A stretch of 64,000 nucleotides of DNA, taken from CAYMAI01 sp964388445. Its GTDB lineage: Bacteria; 4484-113; JAGGVC01. The notes below the pieces were generated by a model. The model did no database searches and was not told the DNA's origin. It saw only the letters and a list, made by a program, of their open reading frames with translations. The translations under genes were made by a program, and so were the position numbers. Where the stretch lies: the NCBI GenBank assembly GCA_964388445.1, contig CAYMAI010000003.1, positions 124,001-188,000 on the forward strand. Reading direction: 5' to 3'. Positions 24,067-32,980 of this stretch are shown one piece after another; the first letter of the stretch is position 1, and the number at the start of each line of letters is the position of its first letter.

Positions 24067-27000
24067 ATGCGCAGATTTTTTCCCGTATTCTTGTTAGCTT
24101 CCATTTTGATTACCGCGGCATTTGTTCCGTCTTGTTCATCGGGCAAACATACGAATCCCGCTTCGGATACTTTTCAAGTCCGCGCAACTGGCATTCCATC
24201 GGGAACGGACTTTAATACCGAGCGCGACCTTTTGACCGCCGCTCTTCAAGCCCGCGTTCATCCGATTGAAATCGTCTTCTTCGATAGCGGATTTACGTTG
24301 TTGGATATGCCAAAGGAATCCGGCGCGAATATTTCCAATACGCCTGCCGGTGTCTCCCTGGAGCAAACTTTGGATGACGTTTCCGGCAATGCCTTTATGG
24401 CGGTTGTTTTCGATCCCCAAAGATACATTTACGCAGGGTCGGGGCAAAAATCCGGCGCTTCCGGTAAGTCCGTAACGCTTATTGCCAATCCTTTACCGGG
24501 CGCTGTAACCGCGGGCATTGCCGTTATAAACGGAGAAACGGAAAGTTTCGAATTTGTAATCGAACTCGTCAGAGGCGCATCCAACGCAAACAGAATTGCG
24601 TTAAAAGCGCCGTCCGGCTCTCACAATCAAGTTGACGATTTGACCGTTACGATTGACGTAACCGACAAAATACTCGAATGGACGGAGAAAAACATCGGCG
24701 ATTACGGGAACGACGGCGAAGTCGGTATTCCGGATATAACCCCCATCGCGTTGAATTACGCCAAAGCCGTAAATCACGCGGATCCGAATGACACGGCGGC
24801 GATGATTGACGGCGATTTGAATGGCGAAATAGGGATTTCAGACATTACTCCGATTGCGCTCAACTATCTGAATCTTGTTTCCGGCTATAACGTTTACCGG
24901 TTTCAATCGGGCGTTAGCGGCTGGGAACTGCTGGCGATGGAGCCCAGGCCTTTACTTGACCCCGCTTGGCATCCGCCGTCGTACGATTTCGCGGACTCGG
25001 ATGTGGTGGTTCCGAATACATACTATGCGGTTCTGCCCGTGGATTCCGGCGGAACAACGGGTGAGCCCAGCATAGTCGTTGGAATTCCGGGAGCGAGCGA
25101 AGCGCTTAAACCCGGACCGCCAGACGGAACAACCGGACCGGGCAATACGGTCGATTTGCAAATAGCCGGCGTGAAAGATTTTTCCGTGGAGCCCGACGGC
25201 ACGGCGGAATTCGATTTGAAATTTACGAACCCGGATTCGGCTTACGTTATCGCGCTAATGAACATTGGCGGGCCGTCCACGCAAAGCGAGACGATTACCA
25301 TTGGTTTCGGCGGCTCAGGCACAGTCAGCTCAATCGGTCCGCCAAAATCTTTCAACCCGGAGTATTTGGAGGTTGACGTTTTCGAACAAAGACTGCGGAA
25401 GGCATTGGCCGAGCAAGAGGCGTATCTACTGCGGCACGGCAAACGTCCTGAAAATATCGAGAGAAGCGCCAGCGCGCTCGGCGATTCGCGAAATTTCAAC
25501 ATAGTCTTCGCCGACTTGAATCCGAATACCGTAGACGCAGTCATTACAGCACGGCTAAGGGCGGAAAACGCCAAAGTTCGCCTATGGGTCGATGAATTCG
25601 TCGACGACGGACGGCTGACGCCGGCACAACTTTCGGAAATAGCTTCTGACGCGATGAACGTCATACTTCTACAAGAGGAGACCGCATTCGGCAGTATGTA
25701 CGACGTGGACGAGGACGATATTCTCGACGTTTTGTTTACTCCGCACATAAACGCGCTCCCCAGCAGAATTCTTGGGCTATTCGTTTCGAACGACTTGCAG
25801 GATACGGTAGGAACCAATAGTGCAGATGTCATTTACCTGCAAGTGCCTGATATGCTCGACGGAGATCCGCCAACTCCAATCCCGCCGGGAATTTTCGATG
25901 CGCAGGTGCCGGTTACGGACAAGTATTTCGAAGACAACGTTCGCCAAATAATTGCTCACGAACTTCAGCACTTACTCAGTTTCGGAAACAGACTGAAAAT
26001 CAGAGACGCTCAAGCGGAAATGCCGGTCGTGGAAGACTTGTGGCTCAACGAAGGGCTGTCTCACTTTTCGGAAGATTTTATCGGCTTTCAAGGCCACGCG
26101 AACCTTACCGGCGTTCAGCAATGGCTGGAAGCAACGTATGCGCACCCGGTGTTCTGGCCGCCGGAGCTGGACGGGCCGCTCGTCCGTGGCGGAACTTATT
26201 TGTTCTTGCGCCACTTTTTCGAAAGGAAAGGTACGGCGGCAGTTTCCAAGTTGCTCCATAGAGACGTACCTTCGCTAGCGTTTGCCGGAATTTCCAACGT
26301 CGAAAACGCCTCGGGAGTTGAAATAGAGGTTTCGGCTCGTGAATGGCTTGGAGCGATGGCGTTTGTGGGCTATGAAGTTAATCCGGCGAGTCCGTATAAT
26401 TACAACGATTCCGCACCTCATCCCGAAACCGGCGGCAAATCGGGTGTTGATTTTCTTTCGCCGTACACGGATTATCGCGGACTTACGCAATTTCTTCCCC
26501 GGCCTTTGACCATGTTTCTAGGCTCGACCCCGCTTTCTTTAGACGTCAAGCCAAATACGGCGGTTTTCGTGATAGTCACATCGAACGGTGAAACTTCGAG
26601 ACGAATATCGATTTCATCCGGCGCAAGTGGCGTGGCGGGAGTTTTCGCGAGGGTACACGACGGCTCGGTAACGCCGGAAGCGGCTCTCGGCCCGACGCCA
26701 TTCGAGTTTTTCAAGCTTTATTCGGGAAGAATAGACTCCAACTCCGATTCGGACGACTTCTCCGTCCTAATTACCGATGGCGGCACTTGTTTTATCCGTG
26801 CGGTATCGAGCAACCCCGGGGATTTCGCACCAGAAATAAGGGTCAACGGTGATGTATACTCCGACGTCAATCCGCTGCCGGGCGCAGATTTGAAGTATCT
26901 GCTTTTTCCGCCGGGAGCGGGTCTCGTGACAATTTCGGTTTCGGGAGCGGGAGGCGCCACCGGCGACTATCTGCTCTCCGCGGAGTTTTATCCCGAGTAA
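24067..27000 (+). CDS. lipoprotein metallopeptidase with dockerin-like repeats
   Basis: 977 aa. The N-terminus MRRFFPVFLLASILITAAF followed by VPSC is a lipoprotein signal, so it is anchored to a membrane. At about residues 203-265 two calcium-loop repeats (GDYGNDGEVGIPDITPIALNY and DGDLNGEIGISDITPIALNY) form a type-I dockerin-like module. A zinc-peptidase region follows with HELQH at about 630-634 and downstream Glu in WLNEGLSHFSE (about 658), a gluzincin pattern near M30/hyicolysin-type enzymes. The C-terminus is beta-rich. Start chosen at ATG 24067 (GGGGG 4 nt upstream) because the signal peptide begins there. No scaffoldin or cohesin is visible. Confidence 0.8.
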   Translation: MRRFFPVFLLASILITAAFVPSCSSGKHTNPASDTFQVRATGIPSGTDFNTERDLLTAALQARVHPIEIVFFDSGFTLLDMPKESGANISNTPAGVSLEQTLDDVSGNAFMAVVFDPQRYIYAGSGQKSGASGKSVTLIANPLPGAVTAGIAVINGETESFEFVIELVRGASNANRIALKAPSGSHNQVDDLTVTIDVTDKILEWTEKNIGDYGNDGEVGIPDITPIALNYAKAVNHADPNDTAAMIDGDLNGEIGISDITPIALNYLNLVSGYNVYRFQSGVSGWELLAMEPRPLLDPAWHPPSYDFADSDVVVPNTYYAVLPVDSGGTTGEPSIVVGIPGASEALKPGPPDGTTGPGNTVDLQIAGVKDFSVEPDGTAEFDLKFTNPDSAYVIALMNIGGPSTQSETITIGFGGSGTVSSIGPPKSFNPEYLEVDVFEQRLRKALAEQEAYLLRHGKRPENIERSASALGDSRNFNIVFADLNPNTVDAVITARLRAENAKVRLWVDEFVDDGRLTPAQLSEIASDAMNVILLQEETAFGSMYDVDEDDILDVLFTPHINALPSRILGLFVSNDLQDTVGTNSADVIYLQVPDMLDGDPPTPIPPGIFDAQVPVTDKYFEDNVRQIIAHELQHLLSFGNRLKIRDAQAEMPVVEDLWLNEGLSHFSEDFIGFQGHANLTGVQQWLEATYAHPVFWPPELDGPLVRGGTYLFLRHFFERKGTAAVSKLLHRDVPSLAFAGISNVENASGVEIEVSAREWLGAMAFVGYEVNPASPYNYNDSAPHPETGGKSGVDFLSPYTDYRGLTQFLPRPLTMFLGSTPLSLDVKPNTAVFVIVTSNGETSRRISISSGASGVAGVFARVHDGSVTPEAALGPTPFEFFKLYSGRIDSNSDSDDFSVLITDGGTCFIRAVSSNPGDFAPEIRVNGDVYSDVNPLPGADLKYLLFPPGAGLVTISVSGAGGATGDYLLSAEFYPE

Positions 27001-27004
27001 TTGG

Positions 27005-28075
27005 ATGCGGGGACTTATCCTTTCTGACGGAAAGCCTGGACATGTAAATCAATCCAGGGCGCTATGCGCACTACTTGGCATTCCCGCGCGCGAGGTTGCC
27101 CTAAGGTTGCGAAGCAATATCCGGGAAGGTTGGCTGAGAGCCAAATTCGGAATAAACCATAAGGTTCCAGGCAACATAAACAAGCTTCCCGCACTTTTTT
27201 CCGGTGTGCTTGACCCGGAATCGCTAACCAAACTCCAAGCGGCCCTACATGAAAAACCTGTTGTCGTGGTATCGGCGGGTTCGACGGTTGCGATTGTAAA
27301 CCTTTATTCGGCACGTGCCATCGGAGCAAAATCTGCCGTGCTTATGCGACCGTCCGGTTTGCAGCTTTCCAGTTTCGATCTCGTCGTATTACCGGAACAC
27401 GATAGACTCAGCATCAAACAAAACAACGTCGTCTATGTTCCGGTTGCGCTTTCCTATTTCGACCAAGCCAGAAAATCTGCAGCGGAAGCCGAAATTGCAG
27501 CAAGATTCGGCGAACAAGTTCTGCGGTCTTCGCCGATAGCGCTGGTTATCGGCGGTAGTTCGCCATATTTCGACATTCGCAAAGAGGCAATAACCGATGC
27601 ATTCGATTCAGTCGCAAAGTTTGCGATGGCAAAAGGCAAGTATGTAATCGGTACAACTTCCAGAAGGACGCCGGAAGCGATTGAGGATGCGTTGAAAAAG
27701 CGCTTGGGCGTTTTGGCAAACGAGGAGGCGGTGAAGTTTGTTTGGGGCCGAAGCGACACGTTTAACCCGCTGCCGGCAATTCTTGACGCCGCTTGCTGCG
27801 CGATAGTAACCGAAGACAGCGTTTCAATGATTAGCGAAGCGGTATTGCTAGGCAGGAAGCCGCTTGTCTTGGAAGTTGAACGGAAAAAACATTCGGCAAA
27901 ATTCGCGAGGTTTCAAAAAGTGCTTGAGGAAAGAGAGTTTGCCAAATGGGTGACTGTTCGCGAATTGCAGCAAATTCTCGAAGCAAATCCTGCTGAGGCA
28001 ATGCAAAAAACGTGTTTGGATTTAATGGACTTAAAGGCTAAAATTGCTGCGTTATTGAAACTCGATGATGTCTAA
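27005..28075 (+). CDS. ELM1/GtrOC1-like protein (DUF1022 family)
   Basis: 356 aa. N-terminus RGLILSDGKPGHVNQSRAL and the downstream VVSAGSTVAIVN, LVVLPEHDR and GGSSPYF motifs match the mitochondrial-fission-ELM1-like family, which has a glycosyltransferase-B-like fold. It is four bases after the protease gene and overlaps the GT9 gene by 11 nt. Its neighbours are heptose/LPS genes, so a role in LPS sugar transfer is plausible. The biochemical activity of the bacterial family is not established. Confidence 0.8.
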   Translation: MRGLILSDGKPGHVNQSRALCALLGIPAREVALRLRSNIREGWLRAKFGINHKVPGNINKLPALFSGVLDPESLTKLQAALHEKPVVVVSAGSTVAIVNLYSARAIGAKSAVLMRPSGLQLSSFDLVVLPEHDRLSIKQNNVVYVPVALSYFDQARKSAAEAEIAARFGEQVLRSSPIALVIGGSSPYFDIRKEAITDAFDSVAKFAMAKGKYVIGTTSRRTPEAIEDALKKRLGVLANEEAVKFVWGRSDTFNPLPAILDAACCAIVTEDSVSMISEAVLLGRKPLVLEVERKKHSAKFARFQKVLEEREFAKWVTVRELQQILEANPAEAMQKTCLDLMDLKAKIAALLKLDDV

Positions 28076-29126
28076 ACGAACAATTCCGGAAGCCCCATCT
28101 CGGATTCTCGTAACGGATCTCGCCATGATCGGAGATCTCGTTTGCGCCATTCCGGCGCTTAAGGCGCTAGCCGTCAAATATCCGAATGCGGAACTACACG
28201 TCCTTGCGTCGGATACCTCCGCGCATATTTTGAAATACGTCCCGGAGGTGGCGGGAGTAATACCGGTTAGCAAGAAAAACGTCTTTGGAAATCCAATAGA
28301 GCTTATCAAAACCGCTAAGTCTCTTAGAAGGACAGGGTTCGATGCAGCATTTCTATTTCACAATTCAATCGGAAGCGCACTCATTGCATGGCTTGCAGGA
28401 ATTCCTCAGCGGATGGGGTATGCAACGGAAATGCGCTCGAATCTGCTTACAATTCCCGTTGCGCCACCTGCCGAAAGACTTCATTTGACGGACGAGCGGA
28501 CGAACTTGCTTCGGCGGCTGGCTATACCGGCCAAAAACGAGCCGCCTGCGCTTAATCTTGAAACTTCAAAAGCATACGAAATTTGCAGCCGATTGTTGCC
28601 GGAATTCGATTTATCTCGAAACCTGGTTTTGATCGCCGTTGGAAGCACGTGGCCGACTAAAATCTGGCCGAAAGAGCGAATTCAAGCACTGCTTAACAAA
28701 CTCCCGGTCGGCAGTTGCTCGGTGGCGCTAATCGGCGGTCCAGGCGAAGAGCAACTTGCCAGCGGCCTTTCATCGCTTTCAATCCCTGTTTATAACCTCG
28801 CAGCAAAGACCACGCTCGAAGAATTGATTCATCTCATTGCCGTTTGCGACCTTTTGATTACGCCGGACAACGGCCCGATGCACATTGCGGAAGCGCTTGA
28901 CAGAAATGTAATCGGGCTATTCGGTCCGACGGATCCGAAGCTTTGCGGAATGCTTCACGAAAAAGCCGTTCACATTCAGCCCGATTCTCCGTGCAAATGT
29001 TGTTGGGAGAAGAAATGCAAGTATCGGACTTTTTGCATGAGCGAAATCGGCGAGGAGGAAGTTTTGGACGCAGCGCTTAGGATTTTGGATAAAATCCCCG
29101 CAAAAGGAGCGCTAGAAACCCGTTGA
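28065..29126 (+). CDS. family 9 glycosyltransferase (ADP-heptose:LPS heptosyltransferase)
   Basis: 353 aa GT9. Clear motifs: RILVTDLAMIGDLVCAIPALKALA at the N-terminus, and the C-terminal LITPDNGPMHIAEALDRNVIGLFGPTDP that binds ADP-heptose. It transfers heptose to the inner core of LPS in the cytoplasm. It overlaps the upstream gene (11 nt) and gmhB (4 nt, TTGA). Which of WaaC, WaaF or WaaQ it equals cannot be decided. Confidence 0.9.
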   Translation: MMSKRTIPEAPSRILVTDLAMIGDLVCAIPALKALAVKYPNAELHVLASDTSAHILKYVPEVAGVIPVSKKNVFGNPIELIKTAKSLRRTGFDAAFLFHNSIGSALIAWLAGIPQRMGYATEMRSNLLTIPVAPPAERLHLTDERTNLLRRLAIPAKNEPPALNLETSKAYEICSRLLPEFDLSRNLVLIAVGSTWPTKIWPKERIQALLNKLPVGSCSVALIGGPGEEQLASGLSSLSIPVYNLAAKTTLEELIHLIAVCDLLITPDNGPMHIAEALDRNVIGLFGPTDPKLCGMLHEKAVHIQPDSPCKCCWEKKCKYRTFCMSEIGEEEVLDAALRILDKIPAKGALETR

Positions 29127-29692
29127 AATCCCCCGCTGTATTTTTCGACAGGGATGGTACGCTGATTCACAACGTGCCTTACAACGGAAATCCCGATGCA
29201 GTTAAGCTGCTCGATGATGTTCCGGAATCGCTACTAATGTTAAAAAATCTCGGCTATGCGCTAATAGTCGTCACAAATCAAAGCGGAGTAGCACGCGGGT
29301 TTATTACCGAGGCCGAAGTGACGAATGTCAACGAAAGAATGCAGTTTTTGATAATCGAAGAAGGCGGACCCGTAATCGACGGTGTCTATTATTGTCCCCA
29401 TCATCCGGATGGAGTAGTAGCGGAATATACGATGTGTTGCGACTGCCGCAAACCAGCGCCGGGAATGGTTTACAAAGCGGTCGAAGAACTTAACTTGGAT
29501 TTGCGGAATTCGTGGATTATTGGTGACCATTACCATTCGGATATGCTTCTTGGATTAAGACTTGGATTGAGGACCGTGTTTTTCGATTCAAGGGGAGAAA
29601 ACGAAAAACCGCCTGGCGTTTTTGCGATTACCGCATCGTTTCATGAACTGGCCGAAATCATCGCGACTGCCGGTGAAGCCGACCATGGATAG
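29123..29692 (+). CDS. gmhB: D-glycero-beta-D-manno-heptose 1,7-bisphosphate 7-phosphatase
   Basis: 189 aa HAD phosphatase of the ADP-heptose pathway. DRDGTLI with catalytic Asp9 and Asp11, then VTNQSGVARG, the zinc-binding loop CPHHPDG...CCDCRKP and the GDHYHSD motif. TTG start overlapping the preceding stop; the N-terminus KSPAVFFDRDGT fixes this start. Confidence 0.93.
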   Translation: MKSPAVFFDRDGTLIHNVPYNGNPDAVKLLDDVPESLLMLKNLGYALIVVTNQSGVARGFITEAEVTNVNERMQFLIIEEGGPVIDGVYYCPHHPDGVVAEYTMCCDCRKPAPGMVYKAVEELNLDLRNSWIIGDHYHSDMLLGLRLGLRTVFFDSRGENEKPPGVFAITASFHELAEIIATAGEADHG

Positions 29693-29707
29693 CTGAATTA
29701 GCCGCGA

Positions 29708-29716
29708 TGATACAAT
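29708..29716 (+). promoter_or_regulatory. extended -10 element, possible leaderless start of the heptose kinase
   Basis: TGATACAAT ends 7 nt before the ATG at 29724. No ribosome site is present. Confidence 0.4.
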
Positions 29717-29723
29717 TCCGGCG

Positions 29724-30713
29724 ATGAAAAATACGGCAAAAAATTATCTTCGCATCGAATCGGCGCTGCGTGAGTTCGAAAATCTTAAAATAGCGGTGCT
29801 AGGCGATTTAATGCTGGATAAATTCGTCCACGGCGACGTGGCGCGCATTTCCCCGGAAGCGCCGGTTGCCGTGCTGCATCGGAAAAGCGAAGAATATTTC
29901 CCCGGCGGCGCCGCAAACGTCGCGATGAACGTCGTGTCTATGGGCGGATGCGCGCTGCAAATCGGCGCAATCGGAGCGGACACCAGCGGAAACCAGCTAA
30001 TCAAATTGCTTAAGGCAAAAAACATTGATATTTCCGGAGTAGCAAGGCTCGCCGGCGCGATTACGACGGTAAAAACGCGATTCGTTTCGATGGGTCAACA
30101 GCTTTTAAGGCTGGACGAAGAGCGGAAAATCGAACCTTCTTCCGTTTCACAAACGAAATTGCCCTGCGTTTCGCTACTTAAGAGTTGCAGTGCCCTGCTC
30201 GTTTCGGACTATAACAAAGGAATCGTGCCGATGATGTGCGCACCATTCATACAAAAAGCCGGCGAAATGGGCATTCTGTCCGTGGTCGATCCGAAACCGC
30301 CGAATTGGCCGTTTTATTCGGGATGCAGCGTAGTTACGCCAAACCGGAAAGAATGCTTGTCTACAATGCCGGAAGGCGCGCTCGACGGCGCTGAACCTGC
30401 TGCCGTAGCGCGCGCGGTGCGCAAAACCGCCCGCTCGAAGAAGGTGATAATGACTTGGGGCGCGGATGGGCTTTATGTTTTCGACGGGAAAAGCGCGAAG
30501 CTAATCGAATCGCACCGCGTGCGCGTATTCGACCAGACAGGAGCCGGAGACAGCGTAATCGCCGCATTGACGCTGTCGCTCGCCGCCGGTCTTTCGCTTT
30601 ACGAAGCGGCAATAGTAGCGAATGCAGCCGGCGCGGCAGCGGTCAGCAGACCGGGAATCGCGCATATTACTAGAAACGAAATATTGAAAATCATTGCCGA
30701 CGGGGGCGCTTAA
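29724..30713 (+). CDS. rfaE1: heptose-7-phosphate 1-kinase
   Basis: 329 aa PfkB/ribokinase fold kinase, phosphorylating D-glycero-D-manno-heptose 7-phosphate at C1. N-terminal AVLGDLMLDKFVHGDVARISPEAPVAVLH and the PfkB signature DQTGAGDSVIAALTLSLA near residue 272 are diagnostic. In many proteobacteria this domain is fused to the adenylyltransferase as HldE; here the two are separate genes overlapping by one base. The split is not a frameshift, because both have complete termini. Confidence 0.92.
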   Translation: MKNTAKNYLRIESALREFENLKIAVLGDLMLDKFVHGDVARISPEAPVAVLHRKSEEYFPGGAANVAMNVVSMGGCALQIGAIGADTSGNQLIKLLKAKNIDISGVARLAGAITTVKTRFVSMGQQLLRLDEERKIEPSSVSQTKLPCVSLLKSCSALLVSDYNKGIVPMMCAPFIQKAGEMGILSVVDPKPPNWPFYSGCSVVTPNRKECLSTMPEGALDGAEPAAVARAVRKTARSKKVIMTWGADGLYVFDGKSAKLIESHRVRVFDQTGAGDSVIAALTLSLAAGLSLYEAAIVANAAGAAAVSRPGIAHITRNEILKIIADGGA

Positions 30714-31192
30714 TGGCCGGCGAAAAAAATGCATACTCGGATATAGCCAGATTCGCGGAGGAGCATAAAGCGCAGGGCAAAAAAATCGTATTTACGAACG
30801 GCTGTTTCGACCTGTTACATCCCGGACATATAGACATTCTCAAACGCGCTCGCTCGCTCGGCGATGCTCTTATCGTGGGACTCAATTCCGACGATTCGGT
30901 CAGAAGGCTCAAGGGTGAATCGCGCCCTCTTATTCCCGAGACCTTGAGGCGGCAGTCGCTTGAGGAATTAAGATGCGTGGATGCGGTTGCGATCTTCACC
31001 GAAGACACGCCTGTGGAATTGATAATGGCGATAAAGCCGGATGTTTTGGTAAAAGGCTCCGACTATACGCGCGACACCGTGATTGGCGCGGAAATCGTCG
31101 AGGAGTACGGCGGCAAGGTTGAACTTTTGCGCCTCGTGCCCGGGTTTTCGACTACCGAGCTTATAAAGAAATTGTCGGCAACTTCCATTTAG
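30713..31192 (+). CDS. rfaE2: heptose 1-phosphate adenylyltransferase
   Basis: 159 aa nucleotidyltransferase with FTNGCFDLLHPGHIDILKRARSLGDALIVGLNSDDSV, the HxGH signature. It forms ADP-D-beta-D-heptose, the donor for the GT9 gene upstream. Start ATG overlaps the kinase stop (TAATG). A conserved VKGSDYT motif is present. Confidence 0.94.
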   Translation: MAGEKNAYSDIARFAEEHKAQGKKIVFTNGCFDLLHPGHIDILKRARSLGDALIVGLNSDDSVRRLKGESRPLIPETLRRQSLEELRCVDAVAIFTEDTPVELIMAIKPDVLVKGSDYTRDTVIGAEIVEEYGGKVELLRLVPGFSTTELIKKLSATSI

Positions 31193-31204
31193 CTTTCATG
31201 AGAA

Positions 31205-32131
31205 ATGTCCACGCCAAAAGCCAAAAGACACGAGTTAGGGGCTTCGATTTTGGAAACGCTGTTTCCGCAACACTGCGCGCTTTGCGGAAAGGAATCGCCT
31301 GAGTCCATTTGTCCTGAATGCTTCGAGACGTCTTTTATCCCGATTGCGAAAGCTTGCGTAAGATGCGGAAGAGAGATGCAGACGGAATACGATTCGCCCG
31401 ACTGCGGCGCTTGTCACGGAGAAAAACATGCTTTCAAGCGGGCAATCAGCCTATTTTCGTATGCGGATCCGGGAAGGTCGGTTTTTCTCGCGGCAAAATT
31501 TGGAAGCGAAAAGCCCTCGCTCGGCACCGCGATTGCAAAAAGTGCGGCGAAGCTTTTAAACGAAAGTGACAGAGTGCTTAACAACGAAAACGGCGAATCG
31601 GCACTTACGCTTCAGCTTTTAAAAATGCTGGATTTCACTGTTGACGTACCGGTTATCCGGCCATATACGCTTGTAAATGCGATAAGGAATCCAATCGAGA
31701 TTTTAAAGCCCGGTGCCAGAAAGCCGCAGGTCAACAGGCGGACTTACAATTTCTCCTCGGTGTTCGCCCACTTCGCGGCGAAATCGCTTGAAATCCCTCA
31801 TCTCTCCGGCGCGCTGCTGAAGGTAAAAGACATACCGTCCCAAGTCGGGCTTTCGCCGTCAGAGAGGCGGCTAAACGTTCTCGGCGCATTTTCGGCGAAC
31901 GAAAAGTTCGAGCCTAAGATAAAAGGAGCGAGCGTGCTTCTCATTGACGACCTCTTTACGACAGGCGCGACCGCAAGCGAATGTGCGCAAACGCTGAAAC
32001 GCGCAGGCGCAAAACTGGTAATCGTGCTTACTTTATTTTCCACGCCGCCAAAGCCTGAGGCGAGAATTGACTCGGCATACGAGCTTCCCAATTTCGACGA
32101 GGATTTCGTGCCGCCGCCCGGCATCGGCTAA
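31205..32131 (+). CDS. comF: ComF family phosphoribosyltransferase-like protein
   Basis: 308 aa. N-terminal zinc-binding cysteines (CALCGKESPESICPEC and CVRCGREM...CGACHG) and C-terminal PRPP-binding motif VLLIDDLFTTGATASECA. ComF is needed for natural competence in Bacillus and Haemophilus, although many homologues have other roles. A central insertion-like stretch (about residues 115-170) makes it longer than the usual 230 aa. 12 bp after rfaE2. Confidence 0.85.
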   Translation: MSTPKAKRHELGASILETLFPQHCALCGKESPESICPECFETSFIPIAKACVRCGREMQTEYDSPDCGACHGEKHAFKRAISLFSYADPGRSVFLAAKFGSEKPSLGTAIAKSAAKLLNESDRVLNNENGESALTLQLLKMLDFTVDVPVIRPYTLVNAIRNPIEILKPGARKPQVNRRTYNFSSVFAHFAAKSLEIPHLSGALLKVKDIPSQVGLSPSERRLNVLGAFSANEKFEPKIKGASVLLIDDLFTTGATASECAQTLKRAGAKLVIVLTLFSTPPKPEARIDSAYELPNFDEDFVPPPGIG

Positions 32132-32144
32132 ATTGCTGCCTAAA

Positions 32145-32963
32145 TCAAGATATGGGCGGATCGGCATGCGGCTCGCCGAAGTTATGACAGAAAAACTGAT
32201 GCCAGCCCTCTGACGCGGCACGCGGAATGAAAGTCTTCTTTTGCGCAAGCGTTTCCATCGGAAAGTTGTCTATCGCCGCGATATAAGGAATGTACGCGAA
32301 GGTGGACATCGGGACGAGATCGCCCCAGTAAACAAGCTTCGATTCGCCGCCGTCGAACAGGACGATTTGGTGGCCGGGAGTGTGGCCGGGCGCGGGGATA
32401 AGCCGCACACCGTCTAGTATTTCCGCTTCGCCCTCAACAAGCGTCAGTTTTTCGCCCGGCTTGTAGCCTTCGAGCGTGTTTTTGTAATAACTTCCCTTCG
32501 TGCGCTCGTTAATTTCGTGCGCCTCGGCATATTCGATGGCCGTCGCGTAAACCTGCGCGTTGGGGAATTGCAATGCGTATCCGCCCTGCCCGTCCGCCGC
32601 GGTCACGCCGCCGTTGTGGTCGAAGTGCAGGTGAGACAAAATTACCGCGATGACGTCGCCCGGCGAAAACCCGGCGGCTTTAAAACCGGCTATCAGTTCG
32701 CCATCGGGGCGCTGGATATCGAAAATACCCATCTGCTTTTCGGTCAGCTTGTCGCCGCAACCGGTATCCACCACGATAAGCCCGTCGGGATGTTCGACCA
32801 CAAGACACCACATGCCAAGGCGGATGCGATTAAACGCGTCCACATCGTGCCATTTCTGCCAAAAAACTTTGGGCACGATGCCGTACATCAGCCCGCCGTC
32901 GAGCGCAAAGCTGCCGTCGGAAACGGCATGAAACGTCATTTTCGATGATTCGAGGATTTTCAT
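32145..32963 (-). CDS. metallo-beta-lactamase-fold hydrolase
   Basis: 272 aa. Motifs: VVDTGCGD, LSHLHFDHNGG (HxHxDH), a His in PAPGHTPGHQIV and a Asp in YWGDLVP. Layout resembles AHL-lactonase/AttM-like enzymes, but substrate is unknown. The ATG follows AAGGAAGGAG. It is 17 bp downstream of livF on the same strand, so it could be either the tail of the liv operon or independent. Confidence 0.85.
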   Translation of the reverse strand: MKILESSKMTFHAVSDGSFALDGGLMYGIVPKVFWQKWHDVDAFNRIRLGMWCLVVEHPDGLIVVDTGCGDKLTEKQMGIFDIQRPDGELIAGFKAAGFSPGDVIAVILSHLHFDHNGGVTAADGQGGYALQFPNAQVYATAIEYAEAHEINERTKGSYYKNTLEGYKPGEKLTLVEGEAEILDGVRLIPAPGHTPGHQIVLFDGGESKLVYWGDLVPMSTFAYIPYIAAIDNFPMETLAQKKTFIPRAASEGWHQFFCHNFGEPHADPPIS

Positions 32964-32980
32964 TACTTTTTTCTCCTTCC

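Noticed and set aside
30361..31192. Possible frameshift splitting a single HldE fusion
   Set aside because: The kinase and adenylyltransferase both have complete ends and a clean TAATG overlap; separate genes are common.
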